A stretch of DNA of 64,000 bases from Mycolicibacterium aurum (GTDB lineage: Bacteria; Actinomycetota; Actinomycetes; Mycobacteriales; Mycobacteriaceae). The translations under genes and the position numbers were made by a program. Positions 62,068 through 64,000 of this stretch are shown here, piece by piece (the stretch's first letter is position 1; every line of letters starts with the position of its first letter). Under the pieces are notes generated by a model, which searched no databases, was not told the DNA's origin, and saw nothing but the letters and a program-made list of their open reading frames with translations. The stretch spans positions 3,720,001 through 3,784,000 of the forward strand of contig NZ_LR134356.1 in assembly GCF_900637195.1 (NCBI RefSeq), read 5' to 3'.

Positions 62068-63705
62068 GTGCCGGTGACCCTTCTTCTCGGCCCCGTCCTC
62101 AGACACGTCGGCGAGACGACCGCCACGGTGTGGGTGCAGACCGATGCACCCGCCGAAGTGACGGTACTCGGCTGCTCCGCACGAACGTTCGAGGTCGAGG
62201 ACTGTCACTACGCGCTGGTGCCGGTCCAGGGTCTGGCCGCAGACTCGGTGACCGAGTACACGGTGCAGATCGACGGTGTGACGGCCTGGCCCGAGCCGGA
62301 GTCGGATTTCCCGCCCAGCGTGATCAAGACCCGGGGCCCGGCGACCGCCGACCGGCTGCGGGTGATCTTCGGTTCGTGTCGCTACCCGAAGACCGGCGTC
62401 GCCAAGCTCGACGACAAACTCGGCCTCGACGCGTTGGACTGCTACGCCACCCGGTTGACGGCGATGCCGACGCAGGAATGGCCCGATGCGCTACTTCTGC
62501 TCGGCGATCAGGTGTACGCCGACGAGCTCACCCCGGAGGCCCGGGAGCATCTTGCGGGAGGCCGCTCGGGGCGTAGGTCCGCGGGCACCCGTCCACCGGA
62601 CGAGGTCGTGAGTTTCACCGAGTACGAGCGGCTCTACCGCCACACCTGGGGTGATCCCGAGATCCGGTGGATCCTGTCGACACTTCCGACCGCGATGATC
62701 TTCGACGATCACGACATCCGTGACGACTGGAACACGTCGGCAGCTTGGCGCGCCGAGGTCAACGCGATGCCCTGGTGGCGCGACCGTATCCGTGCCGGCC
62801 TCGCGTCCTACTGGGTGTACCAGCATCTGGGAAATCTCAGCCCGACGGAGCTCGCCGCCGACGAGGACTACCAGAAGGTGCTGGCCACCGACGGCGATTG
62901 CTGGCCCCTGCTGGCCGAGTTGGCCGACCGTGCCGACAGCGAAGTGGACGGTGACAAGGGACTGCGATTCAGCTTCCGGTGGGACCTGGGGCGCAGCCGG
63001 CTGATCATGGTCGATTCCCGCAACGCCCGCATCCTCGACAGCGGTGACCGGAAGATGTTGGGCGACCGCGAGTTCCAGTGGCTGGAAGAGCAAGTCAACG
63101 ACGAACTGGAGACGGTGGACCACCTGCTCATCGGGTCGTCGCTGCCGTGGCTGCTCCCCCCGGTCCTCGGTGACCTGCAGACCATCAACGAGATCGCCGC
63201 CAACCGCGACGGCCTACGCGGAAAGCTCGGCGAGAAGATCCGCCAGACGGCAGATCTCGAGCACTGGCCGGCGTTCCTGAATTCGTTCCTCCGGCTGAGC
63301 GAGCTGATCAACTCGGCGGCCACCCGATCCTCACGAGGGCCGGCGACCATCTCGGTGCTGTCCGGCGACGTCCACCACAGCTATGCCGCACGCGCCGACT
63401 TCGGCGGATCGTCGACCACCCGGATCCATCAGCTCGTGTGCTCGCCGGTGCACAACTATGTTCCGGGCCCCCTCAAACCGGCGCTGAAGCTGTCCTGGTC
63501 GCCGCGACTGGCCCGGGTGAGCCGACGGTGGGCCCGCCGTAACGGCTCTCCTGACCTGCCGATGACCTGGCGCAACCTCAGCGGGCCGCTGTTCGGCAAC
63601 ACCATCGCCAGCCTGGAGGCCGACGGCCGCACCGCCGAGGTGATCTTCGAGCAGCCGCTCGACAACGGCGACTTGACGTCGGTGACGACGGTCGCCCTGA
63701 CGTAG
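62068..63705 (+). CDS. PhoD-like alkaline phosphatase/phosphodiesterase family protein
   Basis: The 545-residue protein has an N-terminal fibronectin-like domain (VTLLLGPVLRHVGETTATVW) and a metallophosphatase domain with metal-binding motifs FGSCRYPKTG, LLLLGDQVYADELTPE, MIFDDHDIRDDW and VLSGDVHHSYAARADF. These are PhoD-family ligands for iron and calcium. No Tat or Sec signal peptide is present, unlike exported PhoD, so it is probably cytoplasmic. Two close GTG codons (62068 and 62074) can begin the frame. Substrate is a phosphate ester or diester but unassigned. Confidence 0.85.
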   Translation: MPVTLLLGPVLRHVGETTATVWVQTDAPAEVTVLGCSARTFEVEDCHYALVPVQGLAADSVTEYTVQIDGVTAWPEPESDFPPSVIKTRGPATADRLRVIFGSCRYPKTGVAKLDDKLGLDALDCYATRLTAMPTQEWPDALLLLGDQVYADELTPEAREHLAGGRSGRRSAGTRPPDEVVSFTEYERLYRHTWGDPEIRWILSTLPTAMIFDDHDIRDDWNTSAAWRAEVNAMPWWRDRIRAGLASYWVYQHLGNLSPTELAADEDYQKVLATDGDCWPLLAELADRADSEVDGDKGLRFSFRWDLGRSRLIMVDSRNARILDSGDRKMLGDREFQWLEEQVNDELETVDHLLIGSSLPWLLPPVLGDLQTINEIAANRDGLRGKLGEKIRQTADLEHWPAFLNSFLRLSELINSAATRSSRGPATISVLSGDVHHSYAARADFGGSSTTRIHQLVCSPVHNYVPGPLKPALKLSWSPRLARVSRRWARRNGSPDLPMTWRNLSGPLFGNTIASLEADGRTAEVIFEQPLDNGDLTSVTTVALT

Positions 63706-63715
63706 GCGAACGTCG

Positions 63716-64000
63716 TCAGTGGACACCTTCCATCTGGCGGCTGATCCACGGCGCGATCGCGAACACGCCGACACCGACCACCACGGCCACCGCGCCGAGG
63801 ATGCCGAAGTACGCCACCTCGCGGGACGCGTCGTAGTAACCGGCGAGCACACCCGACATGGACGTGCCGAGGCCCACCGAGAAGAAGTACAGCGCCATCA
63901 TCTGGGCCCGGAAGGCCTCCGGCGCCAACTTGGTGGTCACTGACAGCCCGATCGGCGACAAGAGCAGCTCCGAGACGGCGAAGGCAGCCAGGATCGCCAT
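63716..64000 (-). CDS. Proton-dependent oligopeptide (POT) transporter, C-terminal part (partial)
   Basis: The last 94 codons of a membrane transporter whose start lies beyond the right edge. Visible helices are AVSELLLSPIGLSVTTKL, AQMMALYFFSVGLGTSMSG and ILGAVAVVVGVGVFAIAPWI. The phrase FAVSELLLSPIGLS and APEAFRAQMMALYFF fit the last helices of POT/PTR family di- and tripeptide transporters of the MFS. It is convergent with the PhoD-like gene, 10 bp apart. Confidence 0.8.
   Translation of the reverse strand: MAILAAFAVSELLLSPIGLSVTTKLAPEAFRAQMMALYFFSVGLGTSMSGVLAGYYDASREVAYFGILGAVAVVVGVGVFAIAPWISRQMEGVH

Overview
The window is GC-rich actinobacterial DNA whose gene order closely matches the Mycobacterium tuberculosis interval from about Rv2228c to Rv2260. 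It carries RNase H/phosphatase, zinc-ribbon and Nif3-like genes, ptkA-ptpA, a SURF1 gene, cobD, ahpE, aceE, mabR, fabD-acpM-kasA-kasB-accD6, glpD, a flavoprotein gene, dagK and mscR. The mycolic-acid FAS-II operon and the extra accessory genes (Rieske oxygenase, SABATH-type methyltransferase, peptide ABC transporter, IS element, 13E12/DUF222 gene) suggest an environmental, probably fast-growing mycobacterium (Mycolicibacterium-like). Gene names and synteny come from recalled family knowledge, not a search.

Layout. 1-1737: a partial methyltransferase translationally coupled to a thioredoxin-reductase-like flavoprotein, divergent from an XRE-cupin regulator. 1728-7683: a conserved block with RNase HI/phosphatase, zinc-ribbon and Nif3-like genes on the minus strand, ptkA-ptpA-SURF1 on the plus strand, then cobD. 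7747-14858: an amidohydrolase, a 2-keto acid decarboxylase, a SOUL protein, a sulfite-oxidase-like molybdoenzyme, tRNA-Val(TAC), ahpE, a DUF3052 gene and a lipoprotein. 15045-24671: aceE, mabR and the FAS-II operon, where pyruvate dehydrogenase E1, malonyl transfer, ACP, two condensing enzymes and acyl-CoA carboxylase together supply and extend meromycolate chains. 24740-29386: glpD, a TetR regulator, an alkyl-DHAP-synthase-like flavoprotein and a diacylglycerol kinase, a glycerol/DHAP/lipid-head-group neighbourhood. 29383-36462: DUF3145, serine hydrolase, helix-turn-helix methyltransferase, LuxR regulator, mscR with a metallo-beta-lactamase-fold partner, and a SHOCT membrane protein.

The accessory half begins at 36487. 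It holds a SABATH-like methyltransferase, a sigma-factor remnant, a DAP-dehydrogenase-like oxidoreductase, a secreted protein, a four-gene oligopeptide ABC transporter, an SDR, an FprB-type ferredoxin reductase behind a strong palindromic operator, a 13E12/DUF222 HNH gene, and an IS3-like element. Next come a second DAP-dehydrogenase-like gene with a Rieske oxygenase and a divergent TetR, AzlCD, an epoxide-hydrolase/dehalogenase-like enzyme, a large secreted thermolysin-family metallopeptidase, a molybdopterin oxidoreductase, a TetR, DUF4436, an ABM monooxygenase, a PhoD-like phosphatase and the C-terminus of a POT-type transporter.

No phage, CRISPR array, rRNA or clearly new defence or biosynthetic system was recognised. 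The most unusual signals are regulatory. Many promoters have a TANNNT -10 box six or seven bases from the start codon, implying leaderless mRNAs, and one divergent pair shares overlapping -10 boxes in a 17-bp gap. There are also a putative MabR operator, paired TGGACA-N2-TGTCCA palindromes, and a long hairpin at the end of the FAS-II operon.
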